This document shows positions 39,065-48,338 of a stretch of DNA of 64,000 nucleotides, one piece after another. The stretch spans positions 555,215-619,214 of the forward strand of contig NZ_FOSS01000003.1 in assembly GCF_900114355.1 (NCBI RefSeq). The letters run 5' to 3'. This DNA is from Lysobacter sp. cf310 (GTDB lineage: Bacteria; Pseudomonadota; Gammaproteobacteria; Xanthomonadales; Xanthomonadaceae). Below the pieces are notes generated by a model. It was not told the origin of the DNA. It made no database searches and saw only the letters and a program-made list of their open reading frames with translations. A program made the translations under genes and the position numbers. Each line of letters begins with the position of its first letter. The first letter of the stretch is position 1.

Positions 39065-40588
39065 ATGGACTCGACGCAGAACGCCATCCTCCTGGGCAAG
39101 GCGGTGACCACGCCCGAGAGCGGCCAGGTCTACCTGCAGGCCAAGCTGGGCAACCGCCACGGCCTGGTCGCCGGCGCCACCGGCACCGGCAAGACCGTGA
39201 CCCTGATGACGATCGCGGAAGGGTTTTCGCGCCTGGGCGTGCCGGTGTTCCTGGCCGACGTGAAGGGCGACGTCGCCGGCCTGGCCGTGGCCGGGACCGC
39301 GAACGACAAGCTGCTGGCGCGCGTGGCCGAGCTGGGCGTGCCCGATTGGACGCCCGAGGCCAGCCCCACCGTGTTCTGGGACCTGTTCGGCAAGCTCGGC
39401 CATCCGGTCCGCACCACCGCCAGCGAGATGGGCCCGACCCTGCTGGCGCGCATCCTGGAGCTCAACGACACCCAGTCGGGCGTGCTCGACATCGTGTTCA
39501 AGCTCGCCGACGACCGCGGCCTGCTGCTGCTCGACCTCAAGGACCTGCGCGCGCTGCTGGCGCTGGTGGCGGAGGAGCGCAAGGACATCTCGACCTCCTA
39601 CGGCCTGGTCAGCACCCAGTCGGTGGGCGCGATCCAGCGCGCCCTGCTGCGCCTGGAGCAGGAGGGCGGCGACGCCTTCTTCGGCGAGCCGGCGCTGGAG
39701 CTGACCGACCTGATGCGCACCGCGCCCAACGGCCGCGGCCTGATCAACATCCTCGCCTCCGATCAGCTGATCATGAAGCCGCGTCTGTACTCGAGCTTCC
39801 TGCTGTGGCTGCTGTCGGAGCTGTTCGAAAACCTGCCGGAAGTGGGCGATCTGGACAAGCCCAAGCTGGTGTTCGTGTTCGACGAGGCGCATCTGCTGTT
39901 CGACGACGCCCCGCCGGCGCTGCAACAGCGCGTGGAACAGGTGGTGCGCATCATCCGTTCCAAGGGCGTGGGCGTGTATTTCTGCTCGCAGTTCCCCGAC
40001 GACGTGCCCGACGACATCCTCGGCCAGCTCGGCAACCGCGTGCAGCATGCGCTGCGCGCGTTCACCCCGCGCGATCAGAAGGCGGTCAAGACCGCGGCCG
40101 AAACCTTCGTGCCCAACCCCGCGCTGAACGTCGCCGAGGCGATCTCAAAGCTCGGCACCGGCGAGGCCCTGGTCTCGACCCTGCAGGACAAGGGCGTGCC
40201 GATGCCGGTGGAGCGCACCCTGATCGCGCCGCCGCGCTGCCGCATGGGTGCGATCACCGAGGCCGAACGCGCGCAGGTGCGCGCCGGCAGCCCGGTGGGC
40301 CACAAGTACGACACCGCGATCGATCGCGAATCGGCCGCGGAAATGCTGGCCAAGCGCGCCGAGACCGCAGCCACTCAGGCCGAGGCGCCGCCGGCCAAGA
40401 CCCGCGAACAGGACGAAGCCGAGCAAGGCGGCTTCGGCCAGGCGGTCAAGGACGCGGTGTTCGGCACCAAGCGCCGCCAAGGCATGGTCGAAACCATGGC
40501 CAAGCAGACCGCGCGCACCGTCGGCAACCAGATCGGCCGGCAGATCCTGCGCGGCCTGCTGGGCGGCATCTTCGGCGGTCGCAAGTAA
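39065..40588 (+). CDS. HerA-like ATPase (DUF853, YjgR family)
   Basis: A 507-aa P-loop ATPase of the HerA/FtsK superfamily. Walker A is GATGTGKT (37-44); Walker B lies in KLVFVFDEAHLLF; a sensor-like CSQFPDDVPDD segment and QLGNRVQHALRAFTP follow. Family members (YjgR in Escherichia coli) have no settled role; DNA pumping is assumed from homology to HerA. The C-terminal ~60 residues are Gly-rich (GLLGGIFGGRK), possibly membrane-interacting. Confidence 0.88.
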   Translation: MDSTQNAILLGKAVTTPESGQVYLQAKLGNRHGLVAGATGTGKTVTLMTIAEGFSRLGVPVFLADVKGDVAGLAVAGTANDKLLARVAELGVPDWTPEASPTVFWDLFGKLGHPVRTTASEMGPTLLARILELNDTQSGVLDIVFKLADDRGLLLLDLKDLRALLALVAEERKDISTSYGLVSTQSVGAIQRALLRLEQEGGDAFFGEPALELTDLMRTAPNGRGLINILASDQLIMKPRLYSSFLLWLLSELFENLPEVGDLDKPKLVFVFDEAHLLFDDAPPALQQRVEQVVRIIRSKGVGVYFCSQFPDDVPDDILGQLGNRVQHALRAFTPRDQKAVKTAAETFVPNPALNVAEAISKLGTGEALVSTLQDKGVPMPVERTLIAPPRCRMGAITEAERAQVRAGSPVGHKYDTAIDRESAAEMLAKRAETAATQAEAPPAKTREQDEAEQGGFGQAVKDAVFGTKRRQGMVETMAKQTARTVGNQIGRQILRGLLGGIFGGRK

Positions 40589-40657
40589 GCAGCGCCGCCC
40601 TTCCCTTCAATCGCATCGCCCATGTCCGTTTCGATCGTCAACCAGGAGCGTGTCCGT

Positions 40658-41149
40658 ATGAACCCGAAGTTGCTCGTGCTCGCCAGCGTCGCCCTGATCG
40701 CCCTCGCCGGCTGCGAACCGCAGAAGCCGGCCGAACCCGCCGCCGATGCGCCCAAGGCCGAAGCCGCGGCCGCGCCGGCCGCCGCGCCGGAACCGGCGGC
40801 GCCGGTCGCGCCCGCGTTGGATCCCAAGGCCTTCGCCGGCACCTTCAGCGGCACCCTGCCCTGCGCCGACTGCCCGGGCATCAACACCACGCTCGAGCTC
40901 AAGGCCGACGGCAGCTACGCCGTCGCCACCAATTACCAGGACCGCAAGAACAGCGAGACCAAGGGCGACGGCACCTGGACCGCCGAGGAAGCCGGCCAGC
41001 GCATCCGCCTGGACCCCAACAGCAAGAGCGAGGAAGACAGCCTGTACCAGGTGGTGTCGGCCGACGAGATCCGCGCGTTGGACAAGGAAGGCAAGGCCAT
41101 CGACAGCCAGGCCAACCTCAGCCTCAAGCGCCAGGCCGGCGCGCTGTAA
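40658..41149 (+). CDS. NlpE-like lipoprotein
   Basis: 163 aa from the ATG at 40658, preceded by AGGAG. A lipoprotein signal ends in LAGC (C19). An Ala/Pro/Glu linker leads to an NlpE N-terminal domain with LPCADCPGINTTLEL, in which the CxxC pair is the mark of this family. A short beta-barrel with YQDRKNSETKGDGTW follows. NlpE senses surface contact and copper or lipoprotein stress in enterobacteria; here only the N-terminal domain exists, so signalling through Cpx should not be assumed. greB follows 6 nt downstream. Confidence 0.85.
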   Translation: MNPKLLVLASVALIALAGCEPQKPAEPAADAPKAEAAAAPAAAPEPAAPVAPALDPKAFAGTFSGTLPCADCPGINTTLELKADGSYAVATNYQDRKNSETKGDGTWTAEEAGQRIRLDPNSKSEEDSLYQVVSADEIRALDKEGKAIDSQANLSLKRQAGAL

Positions 41150-41155
41150 CGACGC

Positions 41156-41659
41156 ATGGGCCGATGGCGACCTCCCGCGGAACACAGCACCGCCCTGATC
41201 ACGCGGGAGGGCCACGCCCGGCTCAAGCAGGAGCTGGACCAGCTGTGGCGCGTCCAGCGCCCTGAAGTAGTGAAAGCCCTGGCCGCCGCGGCGGCCGAGG
41301 GCGATCGCTCGGAAAACGCCGAGTACATCTACCGCAAGAAGCAGTTGGGCGAGATCGACCGCCGCGTGCGCTATCTGAGCAAGCGCGTGCCCGCGCTGCG
41401 CGTGGTCGAGACCGCGCCTTCCGACCCGGACGCGGTGTATTTCGGGGCCTGGATCGAAGTGGAGAACATCGCCGACGGCGAACTGCAGCGTTACCGCATC
41501 GTCGGTCCCGACGAGACCGACGCACGCCTGGGCCACATCAGCATCGATTCGCCGCTGGCGCGGGCGATGCTGAAGAAGCGCGTCGACGACGAGTTCGAAG
41601 CGGCCCTGCCCGGCGGGGCGGCGCGGTTCGCGATCGTGGCGGTGGAATACCAGGACTGA
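41156..41659 (+). CDS. greB: Transcription elongation factor GreB
   Basis: Rescues backtracked RNA polymerase by stimulating transcript cleavage through the secondary channel. The 167-aa protein has the N-terminal coiled coil with acidic tip residues ([12 protein letters not shown]) and the GreB-specific [18 protein letters not shown]. The C-terminal FKBP-like domain shows [23 protein letters not shown]. The ATG begins 6 nt after the NlpE-like gene. Confidence 0.95.
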   Translation: MGRWRPPAEHSTALITREGHARLKQELDQLWRVQRPEVVKALAAAAAEGDRSENAEYIYRKKQLGEIDRRVRYLSKRVPALRVVETAPSDPDAVYFGAWIEVENIADGELQRYRIVGPDETDARLGHISIDSPLARAMLKKRVDDEFEAALPGGAARFAIVAVEYQD

Positions 41660-41684
41660 GCAATAAGGGCGCCAGCCAGAAGCC

Positions 41685-42353
41685 TCAGCCCTCCGCCTCC
41701 AACTCCGCGTCGATCAAGGCGTCCGGGCTCGGCGTCTCTTCCATATACACCGGCGCCGACTTGCTCGAGAGCTTGCGCTCCGGGTCGTAACGGTAGGCCT
41801 CGTCGCCCTTGCCGCTGTCGTTGACGCGGCCGCGCTGGACGATGCGCGCGCCGGTCAGCAGGTTCCAGCTGAGCTTGAAGGTGTCGTGGCTGTTGGTGCG
41901 GCTGTAACGCTCGGCATCCAGGCCGATCAGGCGCATGCGCTTGGTCTGCGCGTCGTAGCGATATCGATAGGTGGTCGCGGTGGCGGTGGTGCCGCCGGTG
42001 AGGTCTCCGACGATCAGCACGCCCTTCTTGAACGACAGCGAGGCCGAACCCAGCGGCGCGACCTCGAGCGCGGCTTCGCCCGCAGGCGAATGGCCCCAAT
42101 CGAATTCGTCCTTGTAGCCCAGCATCAGCTTCAGCAGGCGCTTCTCGTCGTTGCCGCCGACGTAGACGGTGTCGCCGATGCCGTCGCCGTTGAAGTCGCC
42201 GTCCAGGCGGGTCTCGACCTGGGAGTCGTCGGGCAGATAGTCCACCAGCATGCTTTGAGTCATCGGCTCCAGCTTGGGCTCCTGCGCCCCCGCCGTGCCG
42301 ACGAACGCCAGCGCCAACCCCATCCCCACCCACATCGTCTTGCTGCGTTTCAT
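41685..42353 (-). CDS. Secreted protein with FG-GAP-like calcium loop
   Basis: 222 aa with a signal peptide (MKRSKTMWVGMGLALAFVGTAGA). The one telling motif is LDGDFNGDGIGDTVYVGG (about 49-66), a DxDxDG calcium-binding loop of the FG-GAP/integrin-alpha repeat type. The rest is beta-rich (LKLMLGYKDEF, SASLSFKKGVLIVGDLTGG, TYRYRYDAQTKR) and ends in an acidic tail. No function is known to me. It is convergent with greB and divergent from the DUF4010 gene. Confidence 0.75.
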   Translation of the reverse strand: MKRSKTMWVGMGLALAFVGTAGAQEPKLEPMTQSMLVDYLPDDSQVETRLDGDFNGDGIGDTVYVGGNDEKRLLKLMLGYKDEFDWGHSPAGEAALEVAPLGSASLSFKKGVLIVGDLTGGTTATATTYRYRYDAQTKRMRLIGLDAERYSRTNSHDTFKLSWNLLTGARIVQRGRVNDSGKGDEAYRYDPERKLSSKSAPVYMEETPSPDALIDAELEAEG

Positions 42354-42510
42354 CGTCCGTCCCCTGTGTCAGTCCCTTGCGCGCAATCCTACTCCCGCGC
42401 CGCTTCCCAGATTCACGCAAAAGCGGCGCCGCGCAGGCCAGGGCGGGATGGCCGGCCTACGACCGCGCGCCTAAGATGGCCGCAGACGCGGACGACACCG
42501 GAGACCGGGT

Positions 42511-43746
42511 TTGGAATTCGACGCCCAACTGCGCGGCCTGCTCAGCGCGATCGCGATCGGCGTGCTGATCGGGGTGGTGCGCGAGCGCGCCCACCTCGGC
42601 GACAGCACCGCCGTGGCCGGCGTGCGCACCCATTCGGTGGTCGCGATCGCGGCCGCCGTGGCGGCGCTGCTCGGTACCGCGGTGTTGGCGGCGCTGGTGG
42701 TGGTGGTCGGCGCGCTGGCCCTGGCCAGCTATCTGCATACCCGCAACGACGACCCGGGCCTGACCGGCGAGGTCGCCCTGCCCGCGACCGCGCTGCTGGC
42801 GGCGTATGCGCAGAGCGAACCCGCGCTGGCCGCCGGCCTGGGCGTGCTCGTGGCCGGCTTGTTGTTCGCCAAGCGGTCCTTGCAGGCCTTCGCGCGTCGA
42901 GTGGTGTCCGAGCGCGAACTGCAGGACGCGTTGCTGCTGGCCGCGGCGGCGCTGATCGTGCTGCCGCTGCTGCCCGACGCCGCGGTCGATCCCTGGGGCG
43001 TGCTGGTGCCCTCGGCGCTGTGGCGCCTGGTGGTGCTGGTGATGGCGGTGGGCATGCTCGGTCATATCGCGCTGCGCAGCGTCGGCGCGCGCTGGGGCCT
43101 GCCGGTGGCCGGCTTCTTTTCCGGCTTCGCCTCTTCGACCGCGGCGGTGGCCGGCTTCGGCGAACGCAGCCGCAGCGAGGCCGGCCTGACTTCGGTGTCC
43201 GCGGCCGCGGCCCTGCTCGCCAATCTGGCTTCGCTGGCGCTGTTCGCGGGCGTGATCGGCACCGCCGCGCCCGCGCTGCTGCGCGCTTGCGCGTGGCCGC
43301 TGGCCGCCGCGGCGATGGCGCTGACGATCGCCGCGGCGCTGGGCCTGCATCGCAGCGGCGGCAGCGATGCCTTGCCGAAGGCGCCGCCCGCGCGCGCGTT
43401 CCGCCTGAGCCAGGCCCTGTTGCTGGCGGCGGTGATCGCGGCGGTGCTGTTGCTGTCGGCGTGGATGCGCCATCTGTTCGGCGACGCCGGCGCGCTGATC
43501 ACCGCCGTGCTGGTGGCCCTGGCCGAATTGCATGCGGCCGCGGCCAGCGTGGCCCAGCTGACCCAAGCCGGCGATCTGAGCCTGGACCACGCGCGTTGGG
43601 GCGTGGTCGGCCTGCTCGCCGCCAGCGCCGCGGCCAAGACCGTGCTGGCCTTCGCCAGCGGCAATCGCCGCTACGCCCTGCACGTCGCGGCGGGCCTGCT
43701 CGGCATGGCCGCGGCCAGCGCCGCCGCGACCTGGGCGACGGCGTGA
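42511..43746 (+). CDS. MgtC/SapB N-terminal plus DUF4010 membrane protein
   Basis: 411 aa, almost all hydrophobic. Residues ~8-130 match the MgtC/SapB region (LLSAIAIGVLIGVVRERAHLG...GVRTHSVVAIAAAVAALLG). About 180-400 corresponds to DUF4010, with GFASSTAAVAGFGERSR and a final ASAAAKTVLAFASGNRRYALHVAAG. About 12 helices. Transport or magnesium-related function is often suggested for relatives but not shown. Start is TTG at 42511 (TTGGAATTC); no ATG lies close by in frame. Confidence 0.85.
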   Translation: MEFDAQLRGLLSAIAIGVLIGVVRERAHLGDSTAVAGVRTHSVVAIAAAVAALLGTAVLAALVVVVGALALASYLHTRNDDPGLTGEVALPATALLAAYAQSEPALAAGLGVLVAGLLFAKRSLQAFARRVVSERELQDALLLAAAALIVLPLLPDAAVDPWGVLVPSALWRLVVLVMAVGMLGHIALRSVGARWGLPVAGFFSGFASSTAAVAGFGERSRSEAGLTSVSAAAALLANLASLALFAGVIGTAAPALLRACAWPLAAAAMALTIAAALGLHRSGGSDALPKAPPARAFRLSQALLLAAVIAAVLLLSAWMRHLFGDAGALITAVLVALAELHAAAASVAQLTQAGDLSLDHARWGVVGLLAASAAAKTVLAFASGNRRYALHVAAGLLGMAAASAAATWATA

Positions 43747-43752
43747 GCTAGC

Positions 43753-45126
43753 TCAATCCTCGAACGCGACTTCGCCGTAGAGGTCGTGTTCGTCGCTGCC
43801 CAGGATCTGCACGTCGACGAACTCGCCCGGCTGCAGGCCGGCTTCGAAGCCGTTCTGGATCTGGACCAGGCCGTCGATGTCCGGCGCATCGCCCATGCTG
43901 CGCGCGATCGCGAGCTCGCCGTCCAGCGCGTCGACGATGCAACGCTGCACGCTGCCGACCTTGGCCTCGAGCTTGGCCGCCGAGATCTCGGCCTGGCGCT
44001 CCATGAAGCGCGCCAGACGCTCCTGCTTGACCTCTTCGGGCAGCGGATCGGGCAGCGCGTTGGCCTGGGCGCCGTCGACCGGCGAATAGGCGAACGCGCC
44101 GACGCGGTCGAGCTGGGCCTCGTCGAGGAAATCCAGCAGCTCCTCGAACTCGGCCTCGGTCTCGCCCGGGAAGCCGACGATGAAGGTGCTGCGGATGGTG
44201 ATGTCGGGCGCGATGCCGCGCCAGCGCTGGATCCGCTCCAGGGTCTTGTCGACCGCGCCGGGACGCTTCATCAGCTTGAGCACGCGCGGGCTGGCGTGCT
44301 GGAACGGAATGTCCAGGTACGGCAGCAGGATCGGCATGCCGTTGGCGCCGGTCTGCGCCATCAGCGGAATGATGTCGTCCACGTGCGGATAGGGATAGAC
44401 GTAGTGCAGGCGCGTCCACAGGCCGAGCTCGCCCAGGCCTTCGCACAACGCCTTCATGCGGGTCTGGTAGGTCTTGCCGCGCCATTCGCGCTCGGCGTAC
44501 TTCACGTCCACGCCGTAGGCCGAGGTGTCCTGCGAGATCACCAGCAGCTCGCGCACGCCGCCCATGGCCAGCTTCTCGGCTTCGCGCAGCACCTGATCGA
44601 CCGGACGCGAGACCAGATCGCCGCGCATCGAGGGGATGATGCAGAAGCTGCAGCGGTGATTGCAGCCTTCGGAAATCTTCAGGTAGGCGTAGTGCTTGGG
44701 CGTGAGCTTGACCCCGATGCCCTCCTCGGCCTCGAACGCGCGGCGCGGCACCAGGTCGATGAAGGGATCGTGCTTGGGCGGCAGTGCGGCGTGCACCGCG
44801 GTCATCACGCTGGCGTAGTCCTGCGGGCCGCTGATCGAGAGCACGTCGGGGTGGGTCTCGCGGATCAGCTCCGAGCGCTTGCCCAGGCAGCCGGTGACGA
44901 TGACCTTGCCGTTCTCGGCGATCGCCTCGCCGATCGCATCCAGCGATTCGGTCACCGCCGAATCGATGAAGCCGCAGGTGTTGACCACCACCACGTCGGC
45001 GGCGTCGTAGCTCTGGACGATGTCGTAGCCCTCCACGCGCAGCTGGGTGAGGATGCGTTCGGAATCGACCAGGGCCTTGGGGCAACCGAGGCTGACGAAA
45101 CCGACTTTGGGATTGGCTAGGGACAT
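43753..45126 (-). CDS. rimO: Ribosomal protein S12 methylthiotransferase
   Basis: A radical SAM enzyme adding a methylthio group to the conserved aspartate of ribosomal protein S12. The 457-aa protein has the UPF0004 cluster cysteines C15, C51 and C80, and the radical-SAM triad CNHRCSFC (C155, C159, C162). A TRAM domain lies at the C-terminus ([18 protein letters not shown]...[10 protein letters not shown]). The start at 45126 ([15 protein letters not shown]) fits the family; the frame is open 36 nt further. A minus-strand TATAAT lies at 45265-45270. Confidence 0.96.
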   Translation of the reverse strand: MSLANPKVGFVSLGCPKALVDSERILTQLRVEGYDIVQSYDAADVVVVNTCGFIDSAVTESLDAIGEAIAENGKVIVTGCLGKRSELIRETHPDVLSISGPQDYASVMTAVHAALPPKHDPFIDLVPRRAFEAEEGIGVKLTPKHYAYLKISEGCNHRCSFCIIPSMRGDLVSRPVDQVLREAEKLAMGGVRELLVISQDTSAYGVDVKYAEREWRGKTYQTRMKALCEGLGELGLWTRLHYVYPYPHVDDIIPLMAQTGANGMPILLPYLDIPFQHASPRVLKLMKRPGAVDKTLERIQRWRGIAPDITIRSTFIVGFPGETEAEFEELLDFLDEAQLDRVGAFAYSPVDGAQANALPDPLPEEVKQERLARFMERQAEISAAKLEAKVGSVQRCIVDALDGELAIARSMGDAPDIDGLVQIQNGFEAGLQPGEFVDVQILGSDEHDLYGEVAFED

Positions 45127-45264
45127 GCGTGCGAGGGCCTGGCGGGACGCTCGGGCGCGCATGCGCGCGGGATCGGGCGTACTGGCTGAGTAATGGAATG
45201 CGGATGCCCGTGGGCAGGCGCGGAACGGAGGCGAAACCGGCGCGGGCCGCCGCCGGGGTCGCGA

Positions 45265-45270
45265 ATTATA
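45265..45270 (-). promoter_or_regulatory. Candidate -10 box for rimO
   Basis: Minus-strand TATAAT about 139 nt upstream of the rimO ATG, in the 193-bp gap before the plus-strand hydrolase gene. On the plus strand TAAACT at 45281-45286 could serve the hydrolase operon. Neither has a clear -35. Confidence 0.35.
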
Positions 45271-45319
45271 GCCCCGGCGCTAAACTGGACTCGATTCCCG
45301 CAGCTGAACGGAGGCCGCC

Positions 45320-45982
45320 ATGGGCCAGTGGACCGATCTGGACACCCCGCACGGGCCGGTCGCGGCCTGGCGCGCCGACCCCACCGGCCCTTCGCGCGGC
45401 GCGCTGGTGCTGCTGCAGGAGATCTTCGGGGTCAACGCCCACATCCGCAGCGTCGCCGACCGCTTCGGCCAGGCCGGCTACACCACCCTGGCGCCGGACC
45501 TGTTCGCTCCGGTCCAGGCGCATATCGAGCTGGGCTACGACAACGAGGCGGCCGCACGCGGGGGCGAACTGCGCAATGCGGTCGGTTTCGAGCGTGCGGT
45601 CGAGATCGCCGGCGCCGCCGCACACCGCCTGCAGGACGAAGGCCTGCGCACCGGCGCGGTGGGGTTCTGCTGGGGCGGCAGCCTGGCCTTTCTGTGCAAT
45701 ACCCGCCTGGGCCTGCCGGCGGTGAGCTATTACGGCGCGCGCACCGTGCCGTTCCTGGGCGAGCCGACGCGCGCGCCCATGGTGTTCCACTTCGGCGAGC
45801 GCGATGCCAGCATCCCGCCCGAGGCCATCGACGCCCACCGCGCGGCGCTGCCGAACGCGCCGATCTACCTCTATAACGCCGGCCACGGCTTCAACTGCGA
45901 CCTGCGCCCGGATTACCACGCCGACAGCGCGGACCTGGCCTGGAGGCGTACCCTGGACTTCTTTGCGGACGCGCTGAAATGA
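45320..45982 (+). CDS. Dienelactone hydrolase family protein
   Basis: A 220-aa alpha/beta hydrolase. The nucleophile is C117 in VGFCWGGSL, with an acid in FGERDASIP and the histidine in AGHGFNCDLRPDYH, the Cys-Asp-His triad of dienelactone hydrolases. It hydrolyses lactones or esters; a ring-cleavage pathway is not present nearby, so the substrate is open. It is the first of four genes chained by 4-nt overlaps (hydrolase, HIT, pxpB, pxpC). Confidence 0.9.
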   Translation: MGQWTDLDTPHGPVAAWRADPTGPSRGALVLLQEIFGVNAHIRSVADRFGQAGYTTLAPDLFAPVQAHIELGYDNEAAARGGELRNAVGFERAVEIAGAAAHRLQDEGLRTGAVGFCWGGSLAFLCNTRLGLPAVSYYGARTVPFLGEPTRAPMVFHFGERDASIPPEAIDAHRAALPNAPIYLYNAGHGFNCDLRPDYHADSADLAWRRTLDFFADALK

Positions 45983-46389
45983 ATCCCTGGCACCTGCATC
46001 CGCAACTGGCGGACGACACCCACCCGGTCGCGCAGTTCAAGCTGTGCGAACTGCGCCTGATGGACGACGCCAATCATCCCTGGCTGATCCTGGTGCCGCG
46101 CATCGAGGACGCGGTCGAGCTGATCGATCTGAACGAGGCCCAGCAGACCGAGCTGATGCGCGAAGTCGCGGTCGCCAGCCGTGCCCTGCAAAAGGCGTTC
46201 TCGCCGCACAAGCTCAATGTCGCCGCGCTGGGCAACCTGGTGCCGCAGCTGCACGTGCACGTGATCGCGCGCTTCCGCGAGGACATCGCCTGGCCGCGTC
46301 CGGTCTGGGGCATGGCGACCGCGCAGCCGTATTCGCCCGAAGCGCTGATCAGCCGCATCCGGCGCCTGCAGGACGCGCTGGCGGCGTGA
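45979..46389 (+). CDS. HIT-family nucleotide-binding protein
   Basis: 136 aa with the histidine-triad motif PQLHVHVIARF near residues 91-101; the first triad position is Gln instead of His, a variant common in bacterial members. HIT proteins hydrolyse or transfer nucleotides from phosphoramidates and dinucleotides. ATG overlaps the hydrolase stop (ATGA), and its TGA overlaps the pxpB GTG. Confidence 0.92.
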   Translation: MNPWHLHPQLADDTHPVAQFKLCELRLMDDANHPWLILVPRIEDAVELIDLNEAQQTELMREVAVASRALQKAFSPHKLNVAALGNLVPQLHVHVIARFREDIAWPRPVWGMATAQPYSPEALISRIRRLQDALAA

Positions 46390-47096
46390 GCGCGCATGCG
46401 CCGCTGGCGCTGGCGCTGGCCGACGACGCCTGGTTGCTGCGCTACGCCGACGGCGATGCCACCGCCATCGACGATGCGATCAACGCGCGCGTGCATGCCG
46501 ACGCGGCGCGCCTGCGCGCGAGCGCGCCAGCGTGGTTGCGCGATCTGGTGCCGGCCTACGCGAGTCTGGCGGTGTTCTTCGACCCGGCCGCGATCGACGC
46601 GGAGCGCGTGCGCGAGTGGTTGCATGACCGCCTCAGTGGCAGCGCTTCGACCATGGCCGTCGCCGCGGCGCGCGAAATCGAAATTCCCGTCGTCTACGGC
46701 GGCGAGGACGGTCCCGATCTTGTAGCGGCCGCCGCCGAACTCGGCCTGACGCCGCAGCGCTTGATCGAACGCCACGCCGCCGGCGAATACACCGTGGCGA
46801 TGATCGGCTTCGCGCCCGGTTTCCCTTATCTGTCGGGCCTGGACCCGGCGCTGGCGCTACCGCGCCTGGCGACGCCGCGCACGCGCGTGGCGGCCGGCAG
46901 CGTCGCCATCGGCGGCGCCCAGACCGGCATCTATCCGCGCGACAGCCCCGGCGGCTGGCGCATCCTCGGGCGCACGCCGCTGCGCTTGTTCGACCCCGCG
47001 CGCGAGCCGCCGACCGCGCTGCTGCCGGGAGACCGCGTGCGCTTTCGCGCCATCGATGCCGCCGCCGCGGCGGCGATCCGGGACCCGCCGGCATGA
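46386..47096 (+). CDS. pxpB: 5-oxoprolinase subunit PxpB (KipI family)
   Basis: A 236-aa subunit of the ATP-dependent 5-oxoprolinase that opens pyroglutamate to glutamate together with PxpC and PxpA. KipI-family marks are the IPVVYGGEDGPDL segment, the MIGFAPGFPYLSGLD motif and the VAIGGAQTGIYPRDSPGGWRILGRTP C-terminal block. The start is GTG at 46386 coupled to the HIT stop; upstream frame to 46044 is only the HIT shadow. Overlaps pxpC by 4 nt. Confidence 0.93.
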   Translation: MSAHAPLALALADDAWLLRYADGDATAIDDAINARVHADAARLRASAPAWLRDLVPAYASLAVFFDPAAIDAERVREWLHDRLSGSASTMAVAAAREIEIPVVYGGEDGPDLVAAAAELGLTPQRLIERHAAGEYTVAMIGFAPGFPYLSGLDPALALPRLATPRTRVAAGSVAIGGAQTGIYPRDSPGGWRILGRTPLRLFDPAREPPTALLPGDRVRFRAIDAAAAAAIRDPPA

Positions 47097-48058
47097 CGCG
47101 CGTCGTCGAGGTCGTAGCGCCCGGCTTGCTGAGCACGCTGCAGGACCTGGGCCGCGACGGCTGGCGCCATCTCGGCGTGGCGCGCGCCGGCGCACTGGAT
47201 CCGGACGCCGCGCGCCTGGGCAACCGCCTGGTCGGCAACGCGCCGGAGGCGGCGGTGCTGGAACTGACCCTGCACGGCCCGACCCTGCGCTTCGACGCGC
47301 CGTTGCGGATCGCCTTGACCGGCCGCTGCGTGGTGGCGCGTTTCGACGGCATCGCCTTGCCGATGGGGCGGCCTATCGACCTGCCCGCCGGCACTTTGAG
47401 CCTGGGGGCGGTGCGCGATGGCGCGCGCGCCTGGCTCGCCGTCGACGGCGGCTTCGCGGCGGCGCCCGTGCTGGGCAGCCGCAGCACCGACCTGCGCGGC
47501 GGCTTCGGCGGCCACGAGGGCTGCGCCTTGCGCGCGGGCGACCGGCTGGCCCTGGTCCCCGGTTCGATGTTCGCGATCGAGACGCCGCGCATTCCCGGTT
47601 GGTGGGCCGATCCGGAATTCGACGAGCACCGCGACGCGCCCGTGCGCTACTTGCCTTGCAACGATGCGGCGGCGGCCGCCTTGGCCAGCCGGGCCTGGCA
47701 GGTCAGCGCCGCCAGCAACCGCCAGGGCCTGCGCCTGCACGGCGCGCCCTTGACCGGCGCACGCGCGGGCGGCCTGTCAGAACCGGTGGCGCCCGGCACC
47801 TTGCAACTGCCGCCCGACGGCCAGCCTATCGTCTTGCTGGCCGACGCCCAGACCGTCGGCGGTTATCCGCGTTTGGGCCACGTCATCGCCGCCGACCTGC
47901 CGCGGCTGGCGCAACTGCCTCCGCACGCCACGCTGCGCTTTCGAGCCTGCACGGCCGCGCAGGCCCAAGCCGCCGCGGCCGAAGCGCGGGCGCGGCTGCA
48001 GCGTTTGTATTTGGCGCTGGAACGCCCGCTGGCGCGATTTCTGTCCGCCGCCACGTGA
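47093..48058 (+). CDS. pxpC: 5-oxoprolinase subunit PxpC (KipA family)
   Basis: 321 aa, the larger KipA-type partner of PxpB. Recognised by APGLLSTLQDLGRDGWRHLGVARAGALDP at the N-terminus, an ALTGRCVVARFDG segment, GAVRDGARAWLAVDGG and the C-terminal LADAQTVGGYPRLGHVIAADLPRLAQL, all standard family blocks. It ends the overlapping four-gene chain. The remaining subunit gene pxpA is 2.4 kb further on, after the REP pair and the DUF885 gene. Confidence 0.93.
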   Translation: MTRVVEVVAPGLLSTLQDLGRDGWRHLGVARAGALDPDAARLGNRLVGNAPEAAVLELTLHGPTLRFDAPLRIALTGRCVVARFDGIALPMGRPIDLPAGTLSLGAVRDGARAWLAVDGGFAAAPVLGSRSTDLRGGFGGHEGCALRAGDRLALVPGSMFAIETPRIPGWWADPEFDEHRDAPVRYLPCNDAAAAALASRAWQVSAASNRQGLRLHGAPLTGARAGGLSEPVAPGTLQLPPDGQPIVLLADAQTVGGYPRLGHVIAADLPRLAQLPPHATLRFRACTAAQAQAAAAEARARLQRLYLALERPLARFLSAAT

Positions 48059-48084
48059 CCGGCCGAGCCGCGAGGCTCGCTCTC

Positions 48085-48205
48085 TGTGGGAGCGGCGTAA
48101 GCCGCGAATGCGTCACCTCAAGCTACGGTGTCAGTGATTCGCTTCGCGTCCATCGAGCCGCGACGCAAGCGTTGTAGCGCGATCGCGGCTTACGCCGCTC
48201 CCACA
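48085..48205. repeat. Paired REP element (REPIN-like)
   Basis: Two identical 23-nt arms in inverted orientation, at 48085-48107 (TGTGGGAGCGGCGTAAG...) and 48183-48205 (its exact complement), separated by 75 nt. The GTGGGAGCGGCGTAAGCCGC core is the kind of repetitive extragenic palindrome I associate with xanthomonads and pseudomonads, and the head-to-tail pairing is the REPIN form. It lies in the 280-bp gap between pxpC and the DUF885 gene; nothing else is seen in that gap. Confidence 0.8.
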
Positions 48206-48338
48206 TTGGCCCGCGCGGCACGTTGCGATGTCCACACCACACCGCGACCACGCTCTCATCGCACACGACTTCGGGCACTGGTTGCTGCCGGCGCGACATG
48301 CTTAGCATGCCCGCTCGACCCCGCTCCGGAGAGTTCGC

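Noticed and set aside
48085-48205. Possible CRISPR array at the REP pair
   Set aside because: Only two repeat units, in inverted rather than direct orientation, with one spacer and no cas genes nearby.
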